Positions 8,530 through 20,123 of a stretch of 64,000 nt of DNA are shown here, in pieces. A model generated the notes under the pieces. It saw nothing but the letters and a program-made list of their open reading frames with translations. It was not told the DNA's origin and searched no databases. This DNA comes from RPQJ01 sp052035645. Lineage in GTDB: Bacteria; Pseudomonadota; Gammaproteobacteria; Steroidobacterales; Steroidobacteraceae. Made by a program: the position numbers and the translations under genes. The stretch lies in assembly GCA_052035645.1 (NCBI GenBank), contig JBPOHK010000025.1, positions 1-64,000 on the forward strand. The letters are read 5' to 3'. Within the stretch, counting starts at the first letter, position 1, and the number at the start of each line of letters is the position of its first letter.

Positions 8530-9203
8530 GCCCCACGCCGCTGCCGGTCGTGGCGTTGATCTCGGGCCGGGGCAGCAACCTGCAGGCGATCGCGGAGCGC
8601 GCGGAGCGGGGCGAACTGCCGGTGGACGTCCGCGCCGTGGTCAGCGACCAGCCGGCGGCCGGCGGCCTGGCGTGGTCGGCCGCCCGGGGGCTGCCCACCG
8701 CGGTCCTGCAGCCGAAGGATTTCCCCGACCGCGCCGCCTACGGCCGCGCCCTCGCCGACCTCGTCGAGAGTTTCGGGCCGCGGCTGGTCGTCCTGGCCGG
8801 CTTCATGCGCATCCTCGACGAGAGCTTCGTGGACCGCTTCGCGGGCCGGCTGCTGAACATCCATCCCTCGCTGCTGCCGCGCCATCGCGGGCTGCACACG
8901 CATCGACGCGCGCTCGAGGCGGGCGAGCAGGAGCACGGCGCGAGCGTGCATTTCGTCACCCGGGAACTGGACGGCGGACCGGTCGTCCTGCAGGCACGGG
9001 TCCCCGTCCTGCCCGGCGACGACGAGGCGGCGCTCGCCGCCCGCGTGCTCGCCGAGGAGCACCGCATCTACCCGCAATGCATCGAGTGGTTCGCCGCCGG
9101 TCGGCTCGAGCACCGCGACGGCGCGGCGTGGCTGGACGGCCGGCGGCTCGAGCAGCCGGTCAGCATCGACACGAGGCCCGGACATGCGTCGGCGGCTCGC
9201 TGA
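8526..9203 (+). CDS. purN: Phosphoribosylglycinamide formyltransferase
   Basis: Third step of purine biosynthesis: transfer of the formyl group of 10-formyl-THF to GAR. The protein has 225 residues. The substrate loop LISGRGSNLQAI and the catalytic triad Asn-His-Asp are visible (NIHPSLLP gives N and H; HFVTRELDGGPVV gives the Asp). The ATG at 8526 overlaps the purM stop. One difference from E. coli: the usual GxHTHxxAL segment here reads HRGLHTHRRALEAG, an accepted variant. The C-terminus (SIDTRPGHASAAR) overlaps the next gene by 20 bases. Confidence 0.96.
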   Translation: MSPTPLPVVALISGRGSNLQAIAERAERGELPVDVRAVVSDQPAAGGLAWSAARGLPTAVLQPKDFPDRAAYGRALADLVESFGPRLVVLAGFMRILDESFVDRFAGRLLNIHPSLLPRHRGLHTHRRALEAGEQEHGASVHFVTRELDGGPVVLQARVPVLPGDDEAALAARVLAEEHRIYPQCIEWFAAGRLEHRDGAAWLDGRRLEQPVSIDTRPGHASAAR

Positions 9204-9909
9204 CACGCTGGTGGCGGCGGCTGCGCTGCTGGCCGCCGCGGCGCCCGCCGCGGCCCAGACGGTGCCGATGAAGGCGTACACGGCCCGCTACCAGGTGAGC
9301 TACCGCGGCCTGAGCGGCGGGCAGATCGAAGCGACCTTCCGGCCGGGCCCGACCGCGGGCCTGTGGATCTACGAGACGCGCGCGTTCCCGAACCTGCTCG
9401 GCAAGCTCGCCGTCAGTTCGGCTGCCCACGAGCGCAGCACCATGCTCATCGGCCCCGGCGGCGTCGTGCCGCTGGAGTTCACCTTCGACGACGGCTCGAG
9501 CACCTCGGAGAAGGACGTGAAGCAGACCTTCGACTGGTCCGCGAAGAAGGTCACCGGCGCGTCGAAGGGCAAGCCCTTCGTGCTCGATCTCACCCCCGGC
9601 GCGCAGAACACGGCCTCGGTGCAGGCGGCGATGATCGTCGAGCGTCTGAACGGGCGCATGCCGACGGTCTTCCGCATCCTCACCGGCAATCGGATGCACG
9701 ACTACCGGTACTGGATGGAGGGCCGGCAGCAGGTCCTCACGCCGTACGGGCAGGTGGAGACGGAGGTGTGGGCCAACCAGCGGGCCGGGTCGGATCGCGT
9801 GTCGAAAGTCTGGCATGCGCCCTCGCTCGGCTTCGTGCCGGTGCAGGCGATCCAGTACCGCAAGGGCACGCCCGAGGTGCAGATGAAACTCGTGAGCCTG
9901 CAGAGGTAG
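9184..9909 (+). CDS. DUF3108 exported protein
   Basis: A 241-residue protein with a clear signal peptide (MRRRLADTLVAAAALLAAAAPAAAQ), hence periplasmic or outer-membrane-associated. The body has the DUF3108 pattern: YTARYQVSYRGLSGGQ, VPLEFTFDDG, RMHDYRYW and KVWHAPSLGFVPVQ. Function is unknown. The 20-base overlap with purN and the shared order purM-purN-DUF3108 suggest co-transcription rather than a role in purine synthesis. Confidence 0.85.
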   Translation: MRRRLADTLVAAAALLAAAAPAAAQTVPMKAYTARYQVSYRGLSGGQIEATFRPGPTAGLWIYETRAFPNLLGKLAVSSAAHERSTMLIGPGGVVPLEFTFDDGSSTSEKDVKQTFDWSAKKVTGASKGKPFVLDLTPGAQNTASVQAAMIVERLNGRMPTVFRILTGNRMHDYRYWMEGRQQVLTPYGQVETEVWANQRAGSDRVSKVWHAPSLGFVPVQAIQYRKGTPEVQMKLVSLQR

Positions 9910-9916
9910 GCCCGCC

Positions 9917-10606
9917 ATGAGCCCGGCCGAGACACCGACGGACGGTTCGCAAGGCACGCCGCCACGGGGCGGCGGGCGGGCGCGATTCGCAGTCATCCCG
10001 GGGGTCGACACCGCCAGCGGCCTGCGTCGCATGTCCGGCAATGCCGAGCTGTACGCATCCGTGCTGCGGATGTTCGTCGACGGCCACCGCAACGACGCCG
10101 AGGAAATCCGCCGCGAGGCGGCGGCCGGCGACTGGAACGCCGCCGTGCGCCGCGCGCACACGGTGAAGGGCCTGGCCGGCACCATCGGCGCCGATGCATT
10201 GCAGGAACTGGCCAGGGCGATGGAGGCCTGCCTGAAGCAGCCCGAGACCCGCGGCAGTGCCGAGGCGGCGATCGCGGCCTTCGCCGCGGTCCTCGCCGCG
10301 GTGACCGCCGGCATCGAGGCCGCCCTGCCCTCGCCGGCGCGCCCGGCGCCGGCCGCCGACGCCCGGCCGGTCGATTCCGCTCGTCTCGGGCAGGCCTGCC
10401 GTGAACTGCAGACGTTCCTCGACACCGACGACCTGAGCGCACAGGAGTGCCTGGAGCGTCACCGGGAACTGCTGCAGGCCGCCTTCGGCGCACGCGCGGA
10501 CGCGATCGCCGCGGCCGTGGAGGGCTTCGATTTCGCGGCGGCGCGCCGGGCGCTGGCGGACGCCTGCGCGGCGCAGGGGATCGCCGCCGGGGCGCCGGGG
10601 GCCTAG
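9917..10606 (+). CDS. Histidine phosphotransfer (Hpt) domain protein
   Basis: A 229-residue cytoplasmic phosphorelay protein. The Hpt motif is RRAHTVKGLAGTIGA, with phospho-accepting H81 followed by the conserved K84-G85. A second helical region after residue 135 resembles a C-terminal extension and lacks a second HxxKG. The neighbouring convergent genes encode a receiver-HD-GYP protein and a hemerythrin-kinase-receiver hybrid, so this Hpt is the natural phosphate shuttle between the two receivers (inference). It lies 7 bases after the DUF3108 gene, so it may be read from the pur operon. Confidence 0.82.
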   Translation: MSPAETPTDGSQGTPPRGGGRARFAVIPGVDTASGLRRMSGNAELYASVLRMFVDGHRNDAEEIRREAAAGDWNAAVRRAHTVKGLAGTIGADALQELARAMEACLKQPETRGSAEAAIAAFAAVLAAVTAGIEAALPSPARPAPAADARPVDSARLGQACRELQTFLDTDDLSAQECLERHRELLQAAFGARADAIAAAVEGFDFAAARRALADACAAQGIAAGAPGA

Positions 10607-11748
10607 GACGCGATCCGGCCCGCCCGCACCGCGGCCTTGCGCTCGAGGATCTCGGGCGTATCGGCCAGGCGCTCGGCGATCTCGGCGAAGCGGCCGCGCA
10701 CGGCCAGGAATGCGTCGACCACGGCGGGGTCGAAGTGCTGGCCCCGGCCCGCGACGATCATTTCCGTCACCTTCTCGAGGCTCATGCTCTCCTTGTACGG
10801 GCGCCGCGTGCTGAGCGCGTCGAACACGTCCGCGAGCGCCATCAGGCGCGCGCTCAGCGGGATGGCGTCGCCCACGAGACCGGCCGGGTAGCCGCTGCCG
10901 TCCCACTTCTCGTGGTGGCAGCGGGTGATCTCCTTGGCGATGGCCAGGAACTCGATCGGCTGGGCGACGTCGCGCTCGGCGGCCTCGATGGCCTCGCTGC
11001 CGAGCCGGGCGTGCGTCTGCATGATCGCCCACTCGTCGGGCGTGAGCTTGCCCGGCTTGAGCAGGATGTGGTCCGGGATGCCGACCTTGCCGATGTCGTG
11101 CAGCGGCGCCGACTTCGCCAGGCTGTCGATGTAGCGCGGCGTGAGCTGCGCCGCATCGCGCGGGCTGAGGCGCAACTGCTCGGCGAGCGTGCGCACGTAG
11201 CCCTGGGTGCGCAGCAGGTGGTTGCCGGTTTCCGTGTCGCGCACGGAGGCGAGACTCGCCAGCGCCATGATGCTGGCGTCCTGGATCATCAGGTTCTCGG
11301 CCATGCGGCGGTTGACCTCGGCCTCGAGGAACGCGTTCTGGTCCTTCAGCCAGTCGCGCGCCTGCTTGAGCTCGAGCTGCGTGCGCACGCGCGCGAGCAC
11401 GATCGCCGGCTGGAACGGCTTGGTGATGTAGTCGACCGCCCCGAGCTGCAGGCCGCGCTCCTCTTCGGAGGACGCGCCCATCGAGGTCACGAAGATCACC
11501 GGGATGTCGCGCGTCGCGGCCTGCGCGCGCAGGCTGGTCAGCACATCGTAGCCGTCCATGTCCGGCATGAGGATGTCGAGCAGGATCAGGTCGGGGCGCG
11601 GCTCGCTGTCCGCGACCTGCAGGGCGCCGCCACCCGAGTTGGCTACGCGGACGCGGTAGTGGGGGCGCAGCAGTTCGCCGAGCACCCGCAGGTTCGCGGG
11701 CTCGTCGTCGGCGATCAGCACGGTAGTGGCGGGCTCAGCCATCGGCAT
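10603..11748 (-). CDS. Response regulator with HD-GYP c-di-GMP phosphodiesterase domain
   Basis: A 381-residue cytoplasmic regulator. Residues 8-125 form a receiver with phospho-acceptor D58 in DLILLDILMPDMDG and the lysine of ITKPF. Residues about 160-370 form an HD-GYP domain: H217-D218 in PLHDIGKVGIP, H278-H279-E280 and GYP (286-288) in RCHHEKWDGSGYPAG. The metal ligands are intact, so it is likely an active c-di-GMP hydrolase. The start overlaps the end of the upstream hybrid kinase gene by 14 bases (a second ATG lies at 11742). Its stop overlaps the Hpt stop by four bases. Its input is presumably phosphate from that Hpt. Confidence 0.92.
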   Translation of the reverse strand: MPMAEPATTVLIADDEPANLRVLGELLRPHYRVRVANSGGGALQVADSEPRPDLILLDILMPDMDGYDVLTSLRAQAATRDIPVIFVTSMGASSEEERGLQLGAVDYITKPFQPAIVLARVRTQLELKQARDWLKDQNAFLEAEVNRRMAENLMIQDASIMALASLASVRDTETGNHLLRTQGYVRTLAEQLRLSPRDAAQLTPRYIDSLAKSAPLHDIGKVGIPDHILLKPGKLTPDEWAIMQTHARLGSEAIEAAERDVAQPIEFLAIAKEITRCHHEKWDGSGYPAGLVGDAIPLSARLMALADVFDALSTRRPYKESMSLEKVTEMIVAGRGQHFDPAVVDAFLAVRGRFAEIAERLADTPEILERKAAVRAGRIAS

Positions 11749-13486
11749 CCCTCCCGGTCTGCCCCGCCGACAGCCAGTGCGAGACCGTCGCGTACAGGAG
11801 CTTCGGGTCGACGGGTTTCACCACGAAATCGTCCATGCCCGCCAGACGGCAGCGCTCGCGGTCCTCGGCGAAGGCGTTGGCGGTCATGGCGACGATCGGC
11901 ACGCCGGCGCGCTGCGGCATCTGGCGGATGCGCCGCGTCGCCTCGAGCCCGTCCATCACCGGCATCTGCATGTCCATGAGGATGAGGTCGTAGGGCGCGG
12001 CCGCCAGCTTCTCGAGCGCCTGCGCGCCGTCTGCCGCGGTCTCGAGCACGAGACCGTAGGGCTCGAGCAGCGCGAGGGCCAGTTCGAGGTTGAGGTCGTT
12101 GTCCTCCACGACGAGGATGCGGGCCCCGGCGTGCGCGTGCAGCGGGCCGGGCGGCGCGGCGGCGCGCGCCGTCGGCTCGACCCGCGGCAGCCGGGCCGAG
12201 AACCACAGCAGCGAGCCGCCGGCGGGCGTGGCGATCGCACCGGCATCGCCGAGCATGAGCCGCGCCAGCCGGCGAGTGACCGCGAGCCCGACGTCGGTCC
12301 CAGGCCCCGGCGGGTCGCTGCCCGCGGCCTCGGGATCGCAGCACGCGAACTGCCGTTCGAGGACCTCCGGGTCGAGGCGACCGTGCGGGTCCTCGACCGT
12401 GAAGCGCACCAGCAGCCCGAGTTCGGACTCGTTCTCGACCCGGCAGCCGAGCGTGAGTCCGCCCGCGGGCAGCGCGCGCAGCGCGTGCATGGCCAGTGCC
12501 AGCAGCGACTGCCGCAGGCGCAGCGGGTCGCCGAGCAGGTCGCCGGTGTCCGCGGGCAGCTCGGCGCGCAACTCGATCCCGCAGTCCCGCGCACGCTCGG
12601 TGAGCATGGAAATGACGTCCGTCACGACCGGGCCCGGCCGCAGCGCCACGGCGTCGAGATCGAAGCGTCCCGCCTCGATGCGGGCGAGATCGAGGATGCC
12701 GTTCAGGATCGCCAGCAGCTGGCCGGCCGCGGCGTCGATCTCGCTCAGGCGCTGCTCGTGCTCGGCCGAGGCGCCGGAGGCGCGCAGCTCGCGCACCATG
12801 CCGGTGATCACGCCGAGCGGCGCCCGGATCTCGTGCCCCATGCCGTCGAGCAGCATGGCGCGCTGCCGACCGGTGGCCGCGGCCTGTTCGCGGGCCCGGC
12901 GAGCCTGCTCCTCGCTGTCGAGCCGCAGGCTGAACTCGCGGGCGAGCTGCACGGTGCGCGCCGCGAGGCGGTCGTACATCTGCATCAGCGCATCGACCAG
13001 CGCGCGCGAAGACCCGGACATGGCGCGCTCGGCCACGATCTTCGCGCGATCGATGCTCAGGCCCGAGCGGCGGGCCTGCACCGCCATCGCGAGGCGGCGG
13101 TCCGACTCGAGGATGTGGATCGCGAGCCAGTGGGTGAGGAAGGTGATGATGTCCGCGACCACGTCGTCGAAGGGGCGCTGCAGGTCCGCGGGCGACAGCG
13201 CCTGCACGCGGGCCGTGAAGTCGGCGTGCTCCGCGAGGTGCTCGGCCTCCCAGGAGTCGCCGCCGAGCTGTTCGTGCCAGACCCGTTCCTCGGTCCGGAA
13301 GTGGTTGACTGCGTAAGCCTTCAGGTCGTCGAAGACGCGGCTGCGGGTGGGTGCGTCCGACTGGAACGCGAGGTGGTTGACCAGCACGTTGAGCAGCGAG
13401 ACCAGGCCGCGGTGCTGCTCGTCGATCTCGGCGATGCCGGTCTCGAAGCTGGCGGTCCAGGGGAAGACGTCGGCGGGCGCAACCAT
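11735..13486 (-). CDS. Hemerythrin-histidine kinase-receiver hybrid protein
   Basis: A 583-residue signalling protein without obvious membrane segments. Residues 8-135 form a bacteriohemerythrin with all seven di-iron ligands: H25, H62, E66, H83, H87, H124 and D129, so it probably binds O2 or senses redox. Residues about 200-270 are a HisKA helix pair with H218 in GHEIRAPL. The ATPase region is degenerate: the N-box Asn is replaced by H334 (ALAMHALRAL), and the G1/G2 boxes read EDPHGRL and PGTDVGLAV. Residues 456-575 form a receiver with D505 (ILMDMQMPVMDG). The ATG at 13486 starts right before the hemerythrin motif; an upstream in-frame ATG at 13570 would add 28 unrelated residues. Confidence 0.88.
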   Translation of the reverse strand: MVAPADVFPWTASFETGIAEIDEQHRGLVSLLNVLVNHLAFQSDAPTRSRVFDDLKAYAVNHFRTEERVWHEQLGGDSWEAEHLAEHADFTARVQALSPADLQRPFDDVVADIITFLTHWLAIHILESDRRLAMAVQARRSGLSIDRAKIVAERAMSGSSRALVDALMQMYDRLAARTVQLAREFSLRLDSEEQARRAREQAAATGRQRAMLLDGMGHEIRAPLGVITGMVRELRASGASAEHEQRLSEIDAAAGQLLAILNGILDLARIEAGRFDLDAVALRPGPVVTDVISMLTERARDCGIELRAELPADTGDLLGDPLRLRQSLLALAMHALRALPAGGLTLGCRVENESELGLLVRFTVEDPHGRLDPEVLERQFACCDPEAAGSDPPGPGTDVGLAVTRRLARLMLGDAGAIATPAGGSLLWFSARLPRVEPTARAAAPPGPLHAHAGARILVVEDNDLNLELALALLEPYGLVLETAADGAQALEKLAAAPYDLILMDMQMPVMDGLEATRRIRQMPQRAGVPIVAMTANAFAEDRERCRLAGMDDFVVKPVDPKLLYATVSHWLSAGQTGRDADG

Positions 13487-13582
13487 GAGTTCGCAAGCAT
13501 GATCCGGCCGCCCGGGACGGTCAACGCGACATGGACGTAATACGGCTGGAATGATCCTGAACGGAGCCAATCCGGCCCGGCT

Positions 13583-14149
13583 TCAGGCCTTCGGCAGCGT
13601 CACGCCCCGCTGGCCCATGTACTTGCCGCCCCGGTCCTTGTAGGAGGTCTCGCACACCTCGTCGGACTCGAAGAACAGCATCTGCGCCACCCCTTCGTTG
13701 GCGTAGATCTTGGCCGGCAGGGTGGTCGTGTTCGAGAACTCGAGGGTCACGTGCCCCTCCCACTCCGGCTCGAGCGGCGTCACGTTGACGATGATGCCGC
13801 AGCGAGCGTAGGTGGACTTGCCGAGGCAGACGGTCAGCACGTTGCGCGGAATGCGGAAGTACTCGACCGTGCGCGCCAGCGCGAACGAGTTCGGCGGGAT
13901 GATGCAGACCTCGCCGCCGAAGTCGACGAAGGAACCGTGGTCGAAATCCTTCGGGTCCACGATCGTCGAGTTGATGTTGGTGAAGATCTTGAACTCGGCC
14001 GCGCAGCGCACGTCGTAGCCGTAGCTCGAGGTGCCGTAGGAGACGATGCGCTGGCCGTTGGCGACGCGCACCTGGCCGGGCTCGAACGGCTCGATCATGC
14101 CGTGGGTCTCGGCCATGCGGCGGATCCAGCGGTCGGACTTGATGCTCAC
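13583..14149 (-). CDS. dcd: dCTP deaminase
   Basis: Converts dCTP to dUTP, feeding thymidylate synthesis. The protein has 188 residues, matching the trimeric proteobacterial enzyme. Family segments are visible: IKSDRWIRRMAETHGMIEPF, YGTSSYGYDVRCA, GKSTYARCGIIVNVTPLEP (with the catalytic Glu region EPEWEGHVTLEFSN) and the C-terminal SYKDRGGKYMGQRGVTLP. It starts with GTG at 14149, since no ATG fits. The mrp gene lies immediately upstream on the same strand, with 2 bases between. Confidence 0.96.
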   Translation of the reverse strand: MSIKSDRWIRRMAETHGMIEPFEPGQVRVANGQRIVSYGTSSYGYDVRCAAEFKIFTNINSTIVDPKDFDHGSFVDFGGEVCIIPPNSFALARTVEYFRIPRNVLTVCLGKSTYARCGIIVNVTPLEPEWEGHVTLEFSNTTTLPAKIYANEGVAQMLFFESDEVCETSYKDRGGKYMGQRGVTLPKA

Positions 14150-14151
14150 GC

Positions 14152-15249
14152 TCAGGTTTCCTCGACGGTGATCTTGGGGAAGGCGGGGCCGGCCGCGGCG
14201 GCCAGAGAGAGCTGGGCGGCGGTGCACCGCGCGAGTTCGAGGTAGGCCCGGCCGACGGGGCCGTCCGGCTCGACGACCACCGTGGGCCGCCCGTCGTCCG
14301 TCTGCTCGCGGATGCGGATGTCGAGCGGCAGCGAACCGAGCAGCCGCACGCCGTACTGCGCGGCCATCCGCTCGCCCCCGCCGCTGCCGAAGACGGGCTC
14401 CTCGTGGCCGCACTTCGAGCAGACGTGGGTGCTCATGTTCTCGACGACGCCGAGCACCGGGATCGCCACCTTCTGGAACATGCGCAGCCCCTTGCGCGCG
14501 TCGAGCAGCGCGATGTCCTGCGGCGTCGTGACGATGACCGCGCCGCTGACCGGGACGCGCTGGGACAGCGTGAGCTGGATGTCGCCGGTGCCGGGCGGCA
14601 TGTCGACCACGAGGTAGTCGAGTTCGCCCCAGTTCGTGTCGCCGAGCAGCTGCACCAGGGCCGAGGTGACCATCGGCCCGCGCCAGACCATCGGCTGCTC
14701 CTCCTCGATCAGGAAGCCGATGGACATGACCTTCAGGCCGTGGGCGCGCAGGGGCTCGATGCGCTTGCCGTCCTGGCTGGACGGGCGCTCGCCCTGCAGG
14801 CCGACCATGCGCGGCTGGCTCGGCCCGTGGATGTCGGCGTCGAGCAGGCCGACCCGGGCCCCGTCCAGGGCCAGGGCGGCGGCCAGGTTGACGGCGGTGG
14901 TCGACTTGCCGACGCCACCCTTGCCCGAGGCGACCGCAATGACGTTCGCGATGCCGGGCAGCGGCTGCAGCTGGCCCTGCACCGGCTGGGCCTGCACCCG
15001 CCAGCGCACCTCGACCCTCGCCCCGCCCGGGCCGATGCGCGGGTCGGCCGCCAGCAGGGCCTCCAGGGTCCGGGCCAGCTCCGGCTGCCAGCGCCCGGCC
15101 GGGAAGCCGAGCTCGACTTCGACGACCGCCCGGCCGCCGTCGACGTGGACGGACTTCACAGCTTTGGCGTCCGCCAGAGGTATCCCCAGGTGGGGTTCGA
15201 CATAATTCCCGACCAGCAGGCGGGCAGCGGAGGCGCGATCGTCCGTCAT
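14152..15249 (-). CDS. mrp: Iron-sulfur cluster carrier / P-loop ATPase Mrp (ApbC)
   Basis: A cytoplasmic P-loop ATPase that carries Fe-S clusters to apo-proteins. The protein has 365 residues. Residues 1-95 are the MIP18/DUF59-like N-terminal domain. The deviant Walker A is ASGKGGVGKSTTAVNLA, followed by VGLLDADIHGPSQP and DYLVVDMPPGTGD. The cluster-binding CxxC is in STHVCSKCGHEE. The ATG at 15249 gives the usual N-terminus; an ATG 30 bases upstream is possible. It is co-directional with dcd and divergent from the HEAT-kinase gene. Confidence 0.94.
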   Translation of the reverse strand: MTDDRASAARLLVGNYVEPHLGIPLADAKAVKSVHVDGGRAVVEVELGFPAGRWQPELARTLEALLAADPRIGPGGARVEVRWRVQAQPVQGQLQPLPGIANVIAVASGKGGVGKSTTAVNLAAALALDGARVGLLDADIHGPSQPRMVGLQGERPSSQDGKRIEPLRAHGLKVMSIGFLIEEEQPMVWRGPMVTSALVQLLGDTNWGELDYLVVDMPPGTGDIQLTLSQRVPVSGAVIVTTPQDIALLDARKGLRMFQKVAIPVLGVVENMSTHVCSKCGHEEPVFGSGGGERMAAQYGVRLLGSLPLDIRIREQTDDGRPTVVVEPDGPVGRAYLELARCTAAQLSLAAAAGPAFPKITVEET

Positions 15250-15481
15250 CGTGGGGCCGTGGGGAGAGGAAAACGGCATGAGCCGCAAGGGCGCAATTGT
15301 AGCGGAAACGGATGGGCCGCAGCGGCCGCGGGGGGTTGCGGGAAACGCCAGCGGACGGGCCGCGGGTGCGTGGCATAATCCGGACAACCTGCACCGGGGT
15401 CGTCCCTCCGGGCGGGAACCGGGGATTGCCGAGGCGTGAGCACAGCAGCGGATCGCCAGCGAGGCGGATGACGCATCGTCC

Positions 15482-17866
<2,385 letters not shown>

Positions 17867-17873
17867 GGCGCGC

Positions 17874-18971
17874 ATGGCACGCATCGACGCATTCCTGAAG
17901 CTCGGCGCCTCGCAGGGCTGCTCGGACGTGCACCTCGCGGTGGGCGTGCCGCCGATGCTGCGCATGAACGGCGACCTGCTGCCGATCAAGTTCCGCAACC
18001 TCGCCGACGCCGAGCTCGAGAGCTACGTCAACGAGATCCTGAAGCCCGCGCACCAGGAACAGTTCCGCAAGGGCCACGACATCGACTTCTCGTACGTGTC
18101 TGAGGACGGTGCGCGCTTCCGCGTCAACGTGTTCCACAAGGACACGGGCGTCGGCGCGGTGTTCCGCGCGATCCCCTCGGACGTGCCCTCGATCGACTCG
18201 CTCAACCTGCCGCCGATCGTCAAGAAGTTCTGCGACTACCACCAGGGCATGGTGCTGGTGACGGGCTCGACCGGCACCGGCAAGTCGACCACCCTCGCGG
18301 CGATGATCGACATGCTCAACCGCACGCGCAAGCTGAACATCATCAGCCTCGAGGACCCCATCGAGTTCGTCCACCACAGCAAGCAGGCGCAGGTGATCCA
18401 GCGCGAGCTGCACACGCACCTGCCGTCCTTCGCCGAGGGCGTGCGCGCCTCGCTGCGCGAGGACCCGGACGTGATCCTGGTCGGCGAACTGCGCGACGCG
18501 GACACCGTGCGCTGGGCGATGACCGCCGCGGAGACCGGCCACCTCGTGCTCGGCACGCTGCACACGACCAGCGCCGTGAAGACCATCGACCGTCTGGTCG
18601 ATGCGCTGCCCGCCGAGGAACGCGAGCAGACCAAGAGCTTCATCTCGCAGAGCCTGCTCGGGGTCGTGACCCAGGTGCTGGTGCGCACGCCCGACCTGCG
18701 CGGCCGCCGCGCGATCTGCGAGGTCATGGTCATGAACCGCGCGATCGGCAAGCTGGTGATGACCGACCAGACCCACATGGTTCCCTCGCAGGTGCAGACC
18801 GGCAAGGAGCTCGGCATGCAGACCATGGACCAGGCGCTGCTCGCGGCCGTGCAGGCGCGCGAGATCGACCCGGAGGACGCCTACATCTACGCGGTGGACA
18901 AGCGTCCCTTCACCCGCTACATCGCCGACGGCACGGCCGTGCTGAAGGCGGACATCATGCAGGGCAGCTGA
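17874..18971 (+). CDS. PilT-family type IV pilus retraction ATPase (first paralogue)
   Basis: A 365-residue hexameric secretion ATPase. It has an N-terminal PAS-like domain (CSDVHLAVGVPPMLRMNGDL) and a RecA-like domain with Walker A GSTGTGKSTTLAA, Asp box SLEDPIEF, Walker B DPDVILVGELRD and His box GHLVLGTLHTTSA. These match PilT rather than PilB, whose N-terminus is longer. The C-terminal motif of PilT (AIRxLIR) is altered to AIGKLV, and the tail ends with a family-atypical YAVDKRPFTRYIADGTAVL. It is therefore a PilT/PilU-like paralogue, and I would not call it canonical pilT. It lies between the HEAT kinase and a second paralogue. Confidence 0.88.
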   Translation: MARIDAFLKLGASQGCSDVHLAVGVPPMLRMNGDLLPIKFRNLADAELESYVNEILKPAHQEQFRKGHDIDFSYVSEDGARFRVNVFHKDTGVGAVFRAIPSDVPSIDSLNLPPIVKKFCDYHQGMVLVTGSTGTGKSTTLAAMIDMLNRTRKLNIISLEDPIEFVHHSKQAQVIQRELHTHLPSFAEGVRASLREDPDVILVGELRDADTVRWAMTAAETGHLVLGTLHTTSAVKTIDRLVDALPAEEREQTKSFISQSLLGVVTQVLVRTPDLRGRRAICEVMVMNRAIGKLVMTDQTHMVPSQVQTGKELGMQTMDQALLAAVQAREIDPEDAYIYAVDKRPFTRYIADGTAVLKADIMQGS

Positions 18972-18972
18972 C

Positions 18973-20082
18973 GTGGCCACCGACAGCACGACCGCGACCA
19001 CGGGCGAGTCGCCCGCCCCCGCCCGGCGCATCGACGCCTACCTGCGCGAGGTGCTCGCGAGGAACGGCTCCGACCTGCACTTCGTGGCCGGCGACCCGCC
19101 GCGCATCCGCCTGTACGGCGAGCTGACGGCGCTGCGCGACGAGCGCCTCGCGCCCGACGACGTGAAGTCGATGCTCGAGGAGATCATGACCAAGCGCGCG
19201 CTGAAGTTCCTCGAGGAGAAGGACGGCGCGGACTTCGCCTACATGATCCCCGGCGTCTCGCGCTTCCGCGTCAACGTCTTTCGCCACATCGCCGGCCTCG
19301 GCGCGGTGTTCCGCGCCATCCCCTCCAAGGCGCTCACGCTCGAGCAGCTCAACATGCCCGAGGCCGTGCGCAGCCTGTGCCGGGTGAACAACGGCCTGAT
19401 CCTCGTGACCGGCAAGACCGGCTCCGGCAAGTCCACGACCCTCGCGGCGATGCTCGACGACCTCAACGCACGCCTCAAGGGCCACATCCTCACGATCGAG
19501 GACCCGATCGAGTTCGTGCACCCGCGCAAGAACTGCCTGGTGAGCCAGCGCGAGGTCGGCGTGCACAGCCCGGGCTTCGCCGAGGCGCTGTATTCGGCCC
19601 TGCGCGAGGACCCGGACGTGGTGCTGGTCGGCGAGTTGCGCGACCTCGAGACCATGAGCATCGCGGTCACGGCGGCCGAGATGGGCATCCTCGTGATGGG
19701 CACGCTGCACACCAACGGCGCGGCGGCGACCGTCGACCGCATCGTCAACGCCTTCCCGGCGGACAAGCAGAGCCACGTGCGCACGATGCTCTCGACCTCG
19801 CTGCGCGGGGTGATCTCGCAGCAGCTGATCCAGCGCACCGACAAGCGCGGCCGCGTCGCCGCACTCGAGATCCTGATCAACATCCCGGCGGTGGCCAACA
19901 TGATCCGCCAGGGCAAGCTCGACCAGCTCGAGAACGCCATGCAGAGCGGCGCCGCCCACGGCATGCGGACCATGGACTCGGCGATCCAGGAACTGCTCGA
20001 AAAGGGCGTGATCACCGGCCGCTCGGCCTACGAGAAGTCCATCAACAAGCAGCGGTTCGAGCACCTGAGGGCGGTGGGCTGA
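18973..20082 (+). CDS. PilT-family type IV pilus retraction ATPase (second paralogue)
   Basis: A 369-residue ATPase, clearly homologous to the preceding gene but not a recent duplicate. It has an N-terminal NGSDLHFVAGDPPRIRLYGE segment, Walker A GKTGSGKSTTLAAM, Asp box TIEDPIEFVHP, Walker B DPDVVLVGELRD and His box GILVMGTLHTNGA. The PilT C-terminal motif is better kept here (AVANMIRQGK). It starts with GTG at 18973, one base after the previous stop. Two adjacent retraction ATPases behind a kinase suggest a PilT-PilU-like pair. A GC-rich hairpin follows. Confidence 0.88.
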   Translation: MATDSTTATTGESPAPARRIDAYLREVLARNGSDLHFVAGDPPRIRLYGELTALRDERLAPDDVKSMLEEIMTKRALKFLEEKDGADFAYMIPGVSRFRVNVFRHIAGLGAVFRAIPSKALTLEQLNMPEAVRSLCRVNNGLILVTGKTGSGKSTTLAAMLDDLNARLKGHILTIEDPIEFVHPRKNCLVSQREVGVHSPGFAEALYSALREDPDVVLVGELRDLETMSIAVTAAEMGILVMGTLHTNGAAATVDRIVNAFPADKQSHVRTMLSTSLRGVISQQLIQRTDKRGRVAALEILINIPAVANMIRQGKLDQLENAMQSGAAHGMRTMDSAIQELLEKGVITGRSAYEKSINKQRFEHLRAVG

Positions 20083-20092
20083 CCCCCGCCCG

Positions 20093-20113
20093 CCCCGGCC
20101 GGGCCGGCCGGGG
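20093..20113 (+). terminator. GC-rich hairpin between the pilT-like gene and metG
   Basis: CCCCGGCC at 20093-20100 pairs with GGCCGGGG at 20106-20113 across a five-base loop. It lacks a following T-run, so it is at best a weak or factor-dependent terminator. Confidence 0.3.
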
Positions 20114-20123
20114 GCGCGCATGG

